DNA of 64,000 nucleotides from Thermoplasmatota archaeon (GCA_023381355.1 JAMCUL010000008.1:45841-109840); one strand, 5' to 3'. Shown: positions 1 to 10,332, counted from the stretch's first letter. Numbers and translations: made by a program. The notes: generated from the letters alone by a model not told the origin.

Positions 1-1672
1 ACATCTTTGGATTTATTGAATCAAATGGATCCTGGAAAATCAGCTGTGCCTCCTTCCGGTAAGTTCTATAGTCTGAGCCGTACCTGCTAACCTTGCCCAG
101 ATCAATCTGGAACTCTTCGCCATTGCTTCTTAGGATCGAGAATTTGATCTCGCCATTCGTTGGTGCTATGGAATCAACCAGCAGGCGACCAAGTGTGGTT
201 TTCCCGGAACCACTCTCTCCCACCACACCTATTATTGCCTTTCGAGGTATCCTTAGATTAACATTATCCACTGCGTGGACAATGGGTTTATTTGGACCCC
301 CAAATAGATTTGTAGAAAGAGTTGAATGGACTGTAAAAAACTTCGTAAGATTCTTTACGTCAACGAGTATCCCCTCCAGATCTTCCACGCCAGGTAGTTT
401 AGCAGAATCTTCTATGTTCTGTGAAGAGTTATATGTTTCCTCCCTTACCACATCGAAATGACAGAGTGAATAGTGACTGGAATCAAACATCTTTGGTTCG
501 GGCTTCTTATCAAAGCATATGCTCTCAGCCATGAAACACCTGTTTGCGAAATAACAGCCTTTTGGAGGATCTATGAGATCTGGCACCGATCCGGGAATGC
601 CTCGAATTCTTTTCTTGGTCATTTCAATGGAAGGGTAACTGTGCATAAGCGCATAAGTATAGGGATTTCTCGGATTAAGGAAAATATCTTTCGGCTTTCC
701 ATACTCCATTATTCTGCCTGCATACATGACAGCAACAAAGTTGGCAAGCTGGGAAACTACCCCGACATCATGCGATATCACGATCATGGATTTTATTGTC
801 CCGTTATCCTTCAGATTCTTCAATTCCTTTATAATTTTGGCCTGCGTAATCACATCAAGGCCTGTTGTTGGTTCATCTGCAATCACAACCTTTGGTTTTA
901 GAGCGAGGGCCATCGCAATAATTCCTCTTTGCTTCATTCCTCCACTCAGTTCATGGGGATACGAATCAAGAAATTTCCTGTTGAAACCAGCAAGTCTGCA
1001 GCTTTCTTCAATCCTGTTCTTCTCAAGTAATTTCTTCTTTTGAGTTGCACTCATTGTGGGTATTCTGGCCTTTAGATCATTCAGTAACCTGTTGAATATT
1101 TCCTGCCTGAGGCTCTCGAATTCAAGACCCTCCTCAACCTCCATCTGCTCGAGGGCCAGTTCATAAGCATCCGCCCTCAGATTGTTTTCATCAATAAGAT
1201 CGCTATCAGAAAATTCTGAAAGGTCAGAGAATGTACCGTGGATGTCAAAAACTTCTGACAGCTGGGATCTTATAGTATGCACTGGATTGAAGGCATTCAT
1301 TGCGCCCTGAAATATCATGGAAATCTCTTTCCATCTAATTTCAGCAAGTCTCTGATCAAGATCTCTCCTGTACTTCTTTCTCATTTTTTGTTCTTTGGGG
1401 TATTCCTTTGAGTTGATGATCTCCTTGTCAAGATATTCTATCTCTCCCTCGGTTTCAGCATTGTCAGCCAGAAGGCCCAGGAGGGCAAGGGCAGTTGTAG
1501 ACTTTCCAGAGCCACTTTCACCTATTATGCCCAGTATTTCTCCCTCCTTCAGATCAAGATTTACCTGATCAAGAGCCTGTACCCTGCCATCCATGGTCTT
1601 GAAATGAACCGAAAGGTCCTTGATTTCAATAAGTGTTTTTCTGTTTATTACGTCAAATTCCTGGTGTTGCAT
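1..1672 (-). CDS. Fused peptide ABC transporter ATPase (DppD-DppF), 3' end outside window
   Basis: This gene encodes two ATPase domains of an oligo/dipeptide importer in one chain, where most systems use two proteins. Domain 1 has a Walker A GESGSGKSTTAL near residue 45, a Q-loop MIFQGAMNAFNP, a signature LSGGMKQR and the Walker B region VVIADEPTTGLD. It ends with the cysteine-containing C-terminal extension typical of OppD/DppD (GCYFANRCFMAES). Domain 2 begins near residue 390 and has a second Walker A, GESGSGKTTLGRL; its later motifs lie beyond base 1. The span from Q-loop to signature in domain 1 is about 120 residues, roughly twice the usual length, and is a charged helical insert. The ATG at 1672 lies 2 nt after the stop of the dppC gene, and a GGAGG sits in the end of dppC. 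It is the last visible gene of the operon. Confidence 0.93.
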   Translation of the reverse strand, partial: MQHQEFDVINRKTLIEIKDLSVHFKTMDGRVQALDQVNLDLKEGEILGIIGESGSGKSTTALALLGLLADNAETEGEIEYLDKEIINSKEYPKEQKMRKKYRRDLDQRLAEIRWKEISMIFQGAMNAFNPVHTIRSQLSEVFDIHGTFSDLSEFSDSDLIDENNLRADAYELALEQMEVEEGLEFESLRQEIFNRLLNDLKARIPTMSATQKKKLLEKNRIEESCRLAGFNRKFLDSYPHELSGGMKQRGIIAMALALKPKVVIADEPTTGLDVITQAKIIKELKNLKDNGTIKSMIVISHDVGVVSQLANFVAVMYAGRIMEYGKPKDIFLNPRNPYTYALMHSYPSIEMTKKRIRGIPGSVPDLIDPPKGCYFANRCFMAESICFDKKPEPKMFDSSHYSLCHFDVVREETYNSSQNIEDSAKLPGVEDLEGILVDVKNLTKFFTVHSTLSTNLFGGPNKPIVHAVDNVNLRIPRKAIIGVVGESGSGKTTLGRLLVDSIAPTNGEIKFSILRSNGEEFQIDLGKVSRYGSDYRTYRKEAQLIFQDPFDSINPKM

Positions 1673-1674
1673 AT

Positions 1675-3945
1675 TTATCTCCTCCTGAGTCTCGGGTTCA
1701 CGACTTCATCCATCCCACGTGATACAAATATCAGCGAGAATATGAATGCGGAAAGTGCAATCGCGGGTGGAATGATCCACTGCGGTTCAGTTATCAGGTA
1801 AAACTCATCCTTGAGAACTGCGTTTAGCATGCCTCCCCATGTCGCGGTATTCAGTGGAGCAAGACCGAGAAATTCAAGGCCAGATACTGCTCCAATACCG
1901 CCGCCAATGGACAGGGCAAGGAGATACAAGAGCAGGGGACCTATATTTGGAAGGATATGCCTCCTCATTATGGATGAATCCCTTGAACCGAATAATCTGG
2001 CAGCTTCCACAAAGGACCTTGATGAAACTCCCCTCACGACTCCAATCAGTGTAAACGCCGCAAACGGCCATCCAGTAAGGCTGACGATCAGAATCAGGTC
2101 AATGAAGTTGGCATTGCCTGGAATAACCGAAGAAAGAGCTATCAGAAGGGCCAGAGTCGGGACAAGAAAGAGGGCAAGAGACATTGTCTCTATGATCTGG
2201 CCACCTAGCCCTCCCTTATAACCAACGTACATGGCAACGGCGAGAGAAATAACTATGGAAAAGAATCCTATGGTTATTCCGAAGATCCAGTCGTTGTAAA
2301 AGCTCTGCAGAAATCTTGACCAGAGATCGGCCTTCGTATAGAAAGTGGTGCCAAAGGGATAGGACTGACCTGTTGGGGTCTTGATCATGGGAGGCAGAGG
2401 TGCATAAGATGAAGCAGTTGAGCTGATGACATAAACATAACCCGCACTTGTGGTAAAGGCAATTGCACCCTTTCCTGTATTGCTGTTTGAGAAGTACAGT
2501 ATTGAGGACACGTTTGTTGGAGTAGGTGAGACAGTATAACTCCACAGGAACGCAGTAGCAGATGAGTTCGCTGAGTCGTTGAACGAGATAGCAACACCTT
2601 TCTGGGCCACAAATATAAGCGAGTTTGTTACAGCATCATAAACACCATGAGTCAACACCCTTCCTGAAATTGAGGAGGAAAATGGAACTTCATAGAAATC
2701 ATACTTTCCCTGGGTTAAGTTGTAAGCAAGTATCTGGAAATAGTTTGCTGACATTCCTATTATATATGTAGGTGGTCCGTATAATCCCTGGCTTGTTGAA
2801 ATAGAATATGTAACATATGGGAACTTATAGATGAGGCCTGGCCTTCCAGTCTCGATGTTAATAGCATAAACATCATGATTGTTGGAAATAAGATATACTG
2901 AATTATTGGTATTAAGTGAAACCTGGTAAAATGATGGAACAATGAGACCATTCTGCGTGTTTATGTTAGTGAAATTGTCTTCCCACATAAGCGTTCCATT
3001 GAATGATGAATATGATACAACCGATGTATCATTATATATCAGGATTCTGGAATAATTCTCCGCCTTATTAGAAAGTAGCTGCTTGCCATAGAATTTTACT
3101 CCTGAAATATGTTTCATGCCTATTTTGAAGGAAAGATAGTGTGAAAGTGGAAACACCCCAAACTCATTCATGTATATGCCAGTTGCATTTTGGGTAATGA
3201 CGTATATCTGTCCATTAGGAAAACCTGCCACACTGTTAAAACAGTATTCAGGCATTGGAGTACTTGGAGTGCTGTCAAAGGCGATTGCATTGGAGGTTAT
3301 GTTGCCTATTATTGTTCCGTTTAATTTCTCGTTGTAAAGGAATACAAAATGAGGTGATGAATACCCTTCAGATCTGTATTCGATCTCACCCACGGTGAAA
3401 GAATTGTTTGTATAGGGAAGCACCACGAATCTATGTATAACCACATCACTGCCCTGCGACGTATTTAGAATTTTCCCGTTTATCAGATCGAAAATCAATG
3501 GTTGAAGCATCCTTTCTCCTTTTACGGCAAAATTGGAACTGTAAATATTCCCAACAGATCCAAGTGGAGTTCCCGGTTCTCCAAGACCCACGTAATATAT
3601 CGATCCGTCTGTGCTCCCAACGTAAATTGCTCCAGTATAACCTTCACCTGCTACAGAGGATGACATTGGTCCATAGAAGATTCCGCCACTGCTGTGGGTC
3701 TGATTATACAGACTTACATTTGCGATCGGGCTTGCGAGAGTTGAATCAATCGCAGGTGCTGATGTATAATAACCCACATTTCCACCAACAAATGGTGCTA
3801 TCATCGAAACAATTGCGAATGCGAGGAGGATGTAAAACCCTGCCCTTCCGTATTTGCTCTTGTAGAATATTGTGAACTGCTTATACAGCCTTTTCCAGTA
3901 TACAGGAGGGTTAATTATAGCATATTTATTTTTTTTATTAATCAT
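1675..3945 (-). CDS. dppC: Peptide ABC transporter permease DppC with large extracytoplasmic insert
   Basis: The 756-residue protein has one N-terminal membrane helix (about residues 36-56) and then nearly 490 residues with no hydrophobic helix. A standard binding-protein-dependent permease domain follows from about residue 550, with several helices and the EAA loop EAARLFGSRDSSIMRRH. Ordinary DppC proteins are about 300 residues, so the middle is an insert placed between helix 1 and helix 2, facing outside. The insert repeats short strands such as GAIYVGSTDGSIYYVG, VYAINIETGRPG and GYVYVISSTAS, which look like blades of a PQQ-type beta-propeller. It is rich in N-x-S/T sites. It lies between dppB and the fused ATPase gene in one operon. 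The permease role is secure; the propeller assignment is inferred from repeat appearance. Confidence 0.9.
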   Translation of the reverse strand: MINKKNKYAIINPPVYWKRLYKQFTIFYKSKYGRAGFYILLAFAIVSMIAPFVGGNVGYYTSAPAIDSTLASPIANVSLYNQTHSSGGIFYGPMSSSVAGEGYTGAIYVGSTDGSIYYVGLGEPGTPLGSVGNIYSSNFAVKGERMLQPLIFDLINGKILNTSQGSDVVIHRFVVLPYTNNSFTVGEIEYRSEGYSSPHFVFLYNEKLNGTIIGNITSNAIAFDSTPSTPMPEYCFNSVAGFPNGQIYVITQNATGIYMNEFGVFPLSHYLSFKIGMKHISGVKFYGKQLLSNKAENYSRILIYNDTSVVSYSSFNGTLMWEDNFTNINTQNGLIVPSFYQVSLNTNNSVYLISNNHDVYAINIETGRPGLIYKFPYVTYSISTSQGLYGPPTYIIGMSANYFQILAYNLTQGKYDFYEVPFSSSISGRVLTHGVYDAVTNSLIFVAQKGVAISFNDSANSSATAFLWSYTVSPTPTNVSSILYFSNSNTGKGAIAFTTSAGYVYVISSTASSYAPLPPMIKTPTGQSYPFGTTFYTKADLWSRFLQSFYNDWIFGITIGFFSIVISLAVAMYVGYKGGLGGQIIETMSLALFLVPTLALLIALSSVIPGNANFIDLILIVSLTGWPFAAFTLIGVVRGVSSRSFVEAARLFGSRDSSIMRRHILPNIGPLLLYLLALSIGGGIGAVSGLEFLGLAPLNTATWGGMLNAVLKDEFYLITEPQWIIPPAIALSAFIFSLIFVSRGMDEVVNPRLRRR

Positions 3946-3966
3946 TTTTAAACACCTAAATAAGTA

Positions 3967-4953
3967 TCACACCTTTATCCTTGGATCAAGCCATGCATGA
4001 ATATAGTCAATCATGGAATATGCAAGTATGGTAAGAAGTGCAATAATAAAAGTAGACGCCTCACTGAGGGGATAATCTTCATGTAGGACTGCCTTGTAAA
4101 GAAGTGGACCCATACCCGGCCAGTTAAAAATTATGGCAACAATAAGTGAACCACTCATCAGGAATGCTATTTGCAGTGCAAGCCTGGTAGTCACAGGTAT
4201 TACCGCTATACGTGCTGCATGTTTCCTCAATATACTTTTTTCTGGAACTCCCTTGGCCCTGGCAGTTGTAATATGGTCTTCTCCGAGAGTGGAGACCATT
4301 GCTGCTCTCATAGTTATCATATGTCCCGCAGTTTCAATCAGGAGCAGGGAAAAGAATGGAAGCGCCATATCATACAGCAATGTGAGGAATGTGGATGGCG
4401 TAGGAGATTCAATATAGGATAACGGTATCTGAGCTTTAATCGGAAACCATCCTAGGGCAACTACGAAGTAAAGGAAAAGAAAAACTCCTATGATGAAGTA
4501 AGGAATTGAATTGATGATAAGTGACAGTGAAAGTATAACCCCCTCCTTCTTTCCTCCTCTTATCCGGGATACCCAAATTCCCAAAGGTATCCCAAACGCA
4601 AAAGAAAGAATTGCTGTTGTTCCTATTAAAACTAAGGTATATGGAAGCGCCTGGGCGATTTCGGTTGAAACAAGTTCACCCTGATTCACATAATCCTTTC
4701 CCCAGTTGAAAGTAAACATTTGATAGACATAAGTTTCAAAGTCTGTGAGGGAATACTTTCCATTTTGTAAACCTAGTTGAACAAGCCTGTTATGGTAAGC
4801 GTTTGGACTTGTATATCCTGTTCTTGATACCGTAATAAATAATTCAGCAGGATTCCCTGGCATCAACCTAAAAACAATAAAGATGATGACCGTCATTATC
4901 AGAACCAAAGAAACGTCCTGAATGATTTTTCTCATAAGTAAATACACGTTCAT
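3967..4953 (-). CDS. dppB: Peptide ABC transporter permease DppB
   Basis: A 328-residue integral membrane subunit of the peptide importer. The first helix (about residues 14-30) is followed by the family element FRLMPGNPAE. An EAA-type loop reading ITTARAKGVPEKSILRKHA sits in the last third and would contact the ATPase. The usual six helices are visible and the length is normal for DppB. It lies 21 nt upstream of dppC and 51 nt downstream of the binding-protein gene, so it belongs to the same operon. The gap behind the binding-protein gene is very T-rich in the coding sense, which would allow partial termination and higher expression of the binding protein. Confidence 0.93.
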   Translation of the reverse strand: MNVYLLMRKIIQDVSLVLIMTVIIFIVFRLMPGNPAELFITVSRTGYTSPNAYHNRLVQLGLQNGKYSLTDFETYVYQMFTFNWGKDYVNQGELVSTEIAQALPYTLVLIGTTAILSFAFGIPLGIWVSRIRGGKKEGVILSLSLIINSIPYFIIGVFLFLYFVVALGWFPIKAQIPLSYIESPTPSTFLTLLYDMALPFFSLLLIETAGHMITMRAAMVSTLGEDHITTARAKGVPEKSILRKHAARIAVIPVTTRLALQIAFLMSGSLIVAIIFNWPGMGPLLYKAVLHEDYPLSEASTFIIALLTILAYSMIDYIHAWLDPRIKV

Positions 4954-5004
4954 AGCAATCTCCTTATATCTTAAAAAATAAAAATAAAATATTATTTAAA
5001 AATT

Positions 5005-8000
5005 TTATGCTGCCTTATTCTTCTTTTTGTAGAACATGAAGTAGTATGCAGCTCCAGCAACCACAACAACAGCAACAACAAGCCCGGCTATTACTATAAG
5101 ATCATAGTTGCTTGATGGAGTAACGAAATTGGCAAGGCTTATTGTTGGCTGTATTGTGAAGTTATTTATTGAAGTGTTGTGCGGATTTATTGTTGCTGTA
5201 ACAGTAGTGTTCTTCAGTGCTCCAAGCAGCGAAGTGGATGAAAGATCGCCTTGGTTTACGGTAAAGTTAAAGACAGCCAGTCCTGCTGAATTCGTGTTTG
5301 TGCTGAGAGAGGCAAAGCTAACTCCAACCAAAGAAGTTGTGTTCAACGTGACAGTGGCTCCGCTGTATGCTGTTCCGTTGTAAGTAACATTGAACACAAT
5401 CTGTCCATGTCCAGTACTGTAATCCAGATTTTTGAAAGAGTATGTTGACTTCAAGATTGGTCCGTTTATGATTGATAGATCAGTTGATCCAAAGCCGGGT
5501 CCGGTTTCAGTTGCATGAGGCTGTGAAGCAGATGCCACGATTTCCATTGTTTCATTATGCACATAATATGTAGCATTAGTTGTTGAATTTGTCCCTGTGA
5601 AGAGTGCGCTAAGATATGAATTAGTCTTAAACTCCCATATGGCCTGTCCCGCTGAGTTTGTTGTTAGCTGGTTAGGAGTTATGTTCACAAGACCCCCATA
5701 GGTGGATGAATCGCCTATGAACAGAGTTACCCCGCTTGCAGGTGATGTGCCGTTCATTACTGTAAAGGTTATATTTCCGTATTCATCGCCGTTGAAAGTG
5801 TTTCCATATGTCAGGGACTGGGAAACTGTAAGATTGTATTTATCAACAACATGTACCACAGAGCTGTTCTTGTATATTGTTGTGTACTCCCAGAACCAGT
5901 ACAGGTAAGTAGCGGCTGAGTACGTGGTTGAATAGTTTGAGAATGCATTTGACAGAGGTATTAGATCTGTTGCGTATCCTGTTGCTATTACTGGGTCCTG
6001 CTCAATTATGAGTGAATCCAGCCTCTTTGCAACCTGGGATGCCACTGCAAAACTGTCCGTGCTTATTGATTCGTTTATGAGAGTGCAGTAGAGTTGCTGT
6101 ACCTGTGAGCCGGTAAGCATCTTGCCATTAACTTCCATGGAGGAGAATGGTCCAAGGTAGCTTTTATCCGGTATTCCGACGATTGGAGACAGGTGAGCCA
6201 GGCAGTCCAGAATTGGATTGCTAAGTGCAGTGCTCTCTCCTTCGGAGGCTATATCGAATTCGTTGTTCTTATGATGGCTCAATATGGTATTATCCACATT
6301 GGATTGCAAGGTTGTGAAAGCTTCCTGCTTGAGAACCGTTTTTATTCCAAGCTCATTCCAGTACTGGAATGTCTTCTCTATTGCCGCAACTCCTGTTGGA
6401 TTTTCAGCACCAGTCGTTATCTGAACTGTCAGAGTAACCTGGGCTCCATTGTACATCAACTGTCCAGATGAGGAATAGGTCATCCCTGGGATGCTGTCGA
6501 TGAGTGACTTGGCTTTTGCCATGTTAAAGGTGTATTCAGGAGCACTGGCATTGTAATACAAGGTGTTACCGGGGTTTATCGGGCTTGATGAGGGATATCC
6601 AAGACCATCCAGAATAACCTGATTTATGTAGTTGTATGGAACCGCGTATGAAAGTGCCTGCCTGAACGCAGTGATGTTAAGTGGAGTTACTGCGGTATTC
6701 AATTCCCAGTATCCGTATGCACTTGACAGCTTTTTGTATATGAAGCTGTTTGGAGTAGCGCTCAACTGTGGGAGGAAGTTCGGTGGTGGTGCAAGTGTCA
6801 TTGTGTCAATTTCACCCTTCTGGAATGCAGCAACCTCGGACGAGACAGAATCATATATTGGCATGTAAATTTCGTAAATCTTTGGTGTAAATTGTCTCAA
6901 CCCGCTTGATGCATTGGTGTATTGCGTGAAGTAATATGGGTTTACATATAGAGTTTCGTGCTGACCTGTTATGATCTGGCCCTGAGGCATTCCAAAACCG
7001 TTCGTTACCATGAATGCACCTGCTCCAACCATGCCTGGAACTGCTCCAGTGGTTGGATTCCAGCCAAGGTTCCAACCGCAATATCCATAACCTGGAACTG
7101 CGGTATGAACGAATGGGCTTGAAGTATTGGACACATTGGTCCAGTTGAAATCTCCTACGCCAGTTGTTGTGTAGTCGTGATGTACCCATATGTGATATGG
7201 AATGATATCACAGGCGAGAACATCGGAAAAGAACAGAAGTGTTTTCTGGGTTACGAAAAACTTCACTGAAAGATTTCCGTTTGGAACTACATTAACCACA
7301 TTTGGGAAGTCACCGAAGTAGCTCTTTATCCTGTAGTTCAGAACAACATCGGCTGACTGAAGATAATACTTCTTCATGACGGTTGGCTTGTATGATTTGT
7401 AAGTATGGTTTACAAGCTGCCCATTATAGCAGAATTCTGTGTGGTTTGAGAAGACATATGTCTGGCTGTTGTTTGCAGGGGACCAGTCAGTCCATCTTAC
7501 ATATGGTCTTATATTGACTGTATAAACGTATGAATAGTTCTGGTAACTGTTTGTTGTTATGTCGTATGTCTGACTTCCGGGTGCTGCTGTTGCTACGGTA
7601 TATCCGCTGGCCATCCATGGAACATTTGTTCCGTTCGGAAGAGTTTCGAACAATGCTGTTGCACCCCATATCTGACAGTCAACGAATGCATCACAGTATG
7701 TCGTTTCATCAAAGGGACTCATTGATCCTGCGTTTCCTATCTGGCCTATCTTGAAAACTCCACCTGTATAGTGCGGCTCAGTCGTGGCATTATCGGTTGG
7801 ATACAGCCATGGCGTTGAGCTGGATGCTTGAGACTGTACAAGGTCGTTGACCTTAAGATTAAGGCCACCTACATTAGCACTTAAAATATTCGTGCTTTTT
7901 GCATTTCCTGCTACTCCCGTCGCATTTCCCAGGACCGCAAATGCTGATCCTACCATGATCAGGGCTAGAAGCAAGGCTACCAAAATTCTTTTCTTGTTCA

Positions 8001-8010
8001 TTGAATCCAT
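5005..8010 (-). CDS. Membrane-anchored peptide-binding protein (SBP family 5) with Ig-like repeats
   Basis: This 1001-residue surface lipoprotein-like receptor captures peptides for the importer encoded downstream. A signal peptide covers about residues 7-27 (hydrophobic run ending SAFAVLG). The central 700 residues resemble family 5 solute-binding proteins (for example FRQALSYAVPYNYI and YNMAKAKSLIDSIPG-like segments). Two Ig-like modules follow, about residues 730-840 and 860-960, each carrying the element TNSAG with alternating hydrophobics. A C-terminal helix (VIAGLVVAVVVVAGAAYYFMF) ends in KKKNKAA and anchors the protein in the membrane. The modules probably act as a stalk, which fits a wall-less cell. 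A TATA-like run lies about 25 nt before the ATG, so the message may be nearly leaderless. It heads the operon. Confidence 0.93.
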   Translation of the reverse strand: MDSMNKKRILVALLLALIMVGSAFAVLGNATGVAGNAKSTNILSANVGGLNLKVNDLVQSQASSSTPWLYPTDNATTEPHYTGGVFKIGQIGNAGSMSPFDETTYCDAFVDCQIWGATALFETLPNGTNVPWMASGYTVATAAPGSQTYDITTNSYQNYSYVYTVNIRPYVRWTDWSPANNSQTYVFSNHTEFCYNGQLVNHTYKSYKPTVMKKYYLQSADVVLNYRIKSYFGDFPNVVNVVPNGNLSVKFFVTQKTLLFFSDVLACDIIPYHIWVHHDYTTTGVGDFNWTNVSNTSSPFVHTAVPGYGYCGWNLGWNPTTGAVPGMVGAGAFMVTNGFGMPQGQIITGQHETLYVNPYYFTQYTNASSGLRQFTPKIYEIYMPIYDSVSSEVAAFQKGEIDTMTLAPPPNFLPQLSATPNSFIYKKLSSAYGYWELNTAVTPLNITAFRQALSYAVPYNYINQVILDGLGYPSSSPINPGNTLYYNASAPEYTFNMAKAKSLIDSIPGMTYSSSGQLMYNGAQVTLTVQITTGAENPTGVAAIEKTFQYWNELGIKTVLKQEAFTTLQSNVDNTILSHHKNNEFDIASEGESTALSNPILDCLAHLSPIVGIPDKSYLGPFSSMEVNGKMLTGSQVQQLYCTLINESISTDSFAVASQVAKRLDSLIIEQDPVIATGYATDLIPLSNAFSNYSTTYSAATYLYWFWEYTTIYKNSSVVHVVDKYNLTVSQSLTYGNTFNGDEYGNITFTVMNGTSPASGVTLFIGDSSTYGGLVNITPNQLTTNSAGQAIWEFKTNSYLSALFTGTNSTTNATYYVHNETMEIVASASQPHATETGPGFGSTDLSIINGPILKSTYSFKNLDYSTGHGQIVFNVTYNGTAYSGATVTLNTTSLVGVSFASLSTNTNSAGLAVFNFTVNQGDLSSTSLLGALKNTTVTATINPHNTSINNFTIQPTISLANFVTPSSNYDLIVIAGLVVAVVVVAGAAYYFMFYKKKNKAA

Positions 8011-8134
8011 AGTTAAATTATACTATTTAAAAATTTTTATGTCATTCGTTACTTATTATGCAAAATTCTCATAATAAAATAGCCATATGACGAAAAATTG
8101 AATCTATGCCTAGCAATATCATGATGTCCACAGC

Positions 8135-8163
8135 ATGCTACTGCCTGTTAAGGCAGATGGCAT
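8135..8163. other. Long hairpin between divergent-looking units
   Basis: CTGCCT (8141-8146) and AGGCAG (8151-8156) form a perfect 6-bp stem with a GTTA loop. The stem extends outwards through ATGCTA (8135-8140) and TGGCAT (8158-8163) with one bulged A and one G-U pair. It lies 125 nt upstream of the binding-protein start and beyond the 3' end of the small membrane protein gene. It could be the 3' end of that transcript, a processing site or part of a small RNA. The sequence does not decide. Confidence 0.4.
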
Positions 8164-8271
8164 TTCTTGCTTTATACCAATATTCTTTTGACAAACCTTA
8201 GTGGTCTCTTATCAGGACTCTTTTTAATGAAATAATAAAAAGGATTGGTATCCGTTTCAAATAATGGAGAA

Positions 8272-8526
8272 TTATTCAGTGAGTCCAAGAACTATTGCCA
8301 GTTTCTTCAAAGCAAAGATTATGACCTGTAAAATAAGGGTAACTATTGAAAAGACAAAGGCAACGAACGCCATTGAGCCGTCAATTTGTATGGGTGAACC
8401 GAAAGCAGTCAGTTCCTTTGTCGTGATGGAGTTATAGATGTCCTGATATACTAGGTACAGCAATAAGGAAATAATTGCGTTTAGAGCCAAACCCAAGTAA
8501 GTTCGGTTAATCTTGATCTTAAACAT
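8272..8526 (-). CDS. Small membrane protein, unknown function
   Basis: Starting at the ATG at 8526 the product is 84 residues with a helix near residues 12-30 (GLALNAIISLLLYLVYQ) and another near 52-75 (FVAFVFSIVTLILQVIIFALKK). Between them lies a short hydrophilic segment containing TTKELTAFGSPIQ. I do not recognise the family. The reading frame stays open upstream to 8607, but the extra part looks uncoded, and an AT-rich TATA-like element lies about 26 nt before 8526, which fits a leaderless start there. The 3' flank in the coding sense has a run of T (CCTTTTTTATTATTT) suitable as an archaeal terminator. The gene is short, so it remains somewhat uncertain. Confidence 0.55.
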   Translation of the reverse strand: MFKIKINRTYLGLALNAIISLLLYLVYQDIYNSITTKELTAFGSPIQIDGSMAFVAFVFSIVTLILQVIIFALKKLAIVLGLTE

Positions 8527-8664
8527 TAGTTGGATGTAAACTAAATTCATGTAATAAAATTTTTCCATGATATAAAGGCCAATATGAATTTTTTTTGAAA
8601 AAACCAAAATTCGGTTGATTTAAAATATGAAAAGATTGTTAAACCCATTTTCATTATTGTGCCC

Positions 8665-10332
8665 ATGCCTGAAGAAAGAATTATACATGCACCCAGGGGG
8701 AAGGAGCTTAACACTAGAGGCTGGCAACAGGAAGCTGCAATGAGACTGTTAATGAACAATCTTGATCCAGAGGTTGCAAAGGATCCTAAAAATTTAATTG
8801 TTTACGGAGGAAAGGGAAAAGCCGCCAGAACATGGAAGGATTATGATGAGATAATTGCGATGCTTAAAGAGCTTTACTCTGACGAGACTCTTCTAATTCA
8901 ATCTGGAAAACCGGTGGGAGCATTCAGGACCACAAAGTTTTCTCCCAGGGTTCTTATAGTAAATGCCCAGATAGTCCCAAGATGGGCTACTGATGACATA
9001 TTCTGGGATCTCGAGAAGAGAGGTCTTACGATGTTTGGCCAGATGACAGCTGGCAGCTGGATATACATAGGTTCTCAAGGCGTTCTGCAGGGAACTTATG
9101 AAACCCTGTTCGCACTTGCAAGGAAGGAGTTTCACCAGCCTGATCTTTCAGGAAAATGGGTTCTGTCAGCTGGACTGGGTGAAATGGGTGGTGCCCAGCC
9201 GCTCGCGATAACCATGAATAATGGTGTCGGAATCATAATAGAAGTAGATCAGGAAAAGATCGACAGACGACTGAAAGGAAAATACCTTGATCTGGAGGCA
9301 AAAGATATAGAAGAAGCGCTTAAAATCAAGGACGAATATATTGGGAAAGGTAAGCCAGTATCAATAGGGGTACTTGGGAACGCAGCAACGGTATATGACT
9401 ATCTGGCCACAAGAAAAATAGTTCCTGACGTAGTTACTGACCAGACGGCTGCGCACGATCTTAACCTTGGATACATACCGGAGGGATATGACGTTAAGAC
9501 TGCTGAAATTTTCAGAGAAAAGGACCTGGAAAACTACATCAAAGAGGTAAGAAAGAGTATAGTAAAGGAAGTAAAGGCAATTCTCAAATTCAAGGAAATG
9601 GGTTCAAAGGTATTTGATTATGGAAACAACCTTAGGACCAGAGCTAAAGAGTCTGGTGAAGAGCGGGCTTTTGAAATAACGGGTTACGTTCCTGCATATA
9701 TAAGGGATTTGTTTTCAGTCGGATCAGGTCCGTTCAGGTGGGTGGCTCTATCTGGAGAAACTTCTGATATTTATAAAATAGACGACGCAATCATGTATCA
9801 TCTTGGATATAATGATCATCTTGTGCAGTGGTTGAAACTGGCCAAAGAGAAGGTAAAGTTTCAGGGCCTACCGGCAAGAATATGCTACGCTGCATATGGT
9901 GAGAGGGAAAAAATAGGACAGATCATTAATGATATGGTTCATGACGGAGAATTAAGTGCTCCCGTTGCAATAGGAAGAGATCATCACGATACAGGCTCGG
10001 TGGCTTCTCCATTCAGGGAGACTGAAGCAATGAAGGATGGAAGTGACGCGATTGCGGACTGGCCAATCCTCAACGCACTCCTGAATGTTGCTTCAGGTGC
10101 TACGTGGGTTTCTGTACATCATGGTGGTGGTACTGGAATAGGAAACGCTATTCATGCGGGTTTCGTTCTCGTGGCAGATGGTACAAAGGAAGCAGACGAG
10201 AAGATAAAGATGGTTCTGAATGCAGATCCAGGGATCGGCGTAATAAGGCACGCAGATGCAGGCTATGAGAGTTCAAAGGATCTGATCAGGAAAGGAGTAA
10301 GATTCAAGACACCTTATTATAAGAACGAATGA
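8665..10332 (+). CDS. hutU: Urocanate hydratase (urocanase)
   Basis: Urocanase converts urocanate to 4-imidazolone-5-propionate in histidine breakdown, using tightly bound NAD+ as an electrophile. The 555-residue product has the N-terminal family block [18 protein letters not shown], the NAD-binding stretch [14 protein letters not shown], and the C-terminal block [17 protein letters not shown]. Length and order match the family throughout. A GTG two codons upstream (8659) is an alternative start. A TATA-like TTTAAAATAT lies some 35 nt before it, so the leader is short or absent. It stands alone on the plus strand: no histidine ammonia-lyase, imidazolonepropionase or formiminoglutamate enzyme is in the window, so the rest of the pathway must be elsewhere. 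Confidence 0.97.
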   Translation: MPEERIIHAPRGKELNTRGWQQEAAMRLLMNNLDPEVAKDPKNLIVYGGKGKAARTWKDYDEIIAMLKELYSDETLLIQSGKPVGAFRTTKFSPRVLIVNAQIVPRWATDDIFWDLEKRGLTMFGQMTAGSWIYIGSQGVLQGTYETLFALARKEFHQPDLSGKWVLSAGLGEMGGAQPLAITMNNGVGIIIEVDQEKIDRRLKGKYLDLEAKDIEEALKIKDEYIGKGKPVSIGVLGNAATVYDYLATRKIVPDVVTDQTAAHDLNLGYIPEGYDVKTAEIFREKDLENYIKEVRKSIVKEVKAILKFKEMGSKVFDYGNNLRTRAKESGEERAFEITGYVPAYIRDLFSVGSGPFRWVALSGETSDIYKIDDAIMYHLGYNDHLVQWLKLAKEKVKFQGLPARICYAAYGEREKIGQIINDMVHDGELSAPVAIGRDHHDTGSVASPFRETEAMKDGSDAIADWPILNALLNVASGATWVSVHHGGGTGIGNAIHAGFVLVADGTKEADEKIKMVLNADPGIGVIRHADAGYESSKDLIRKGVRFKTPYYKNE

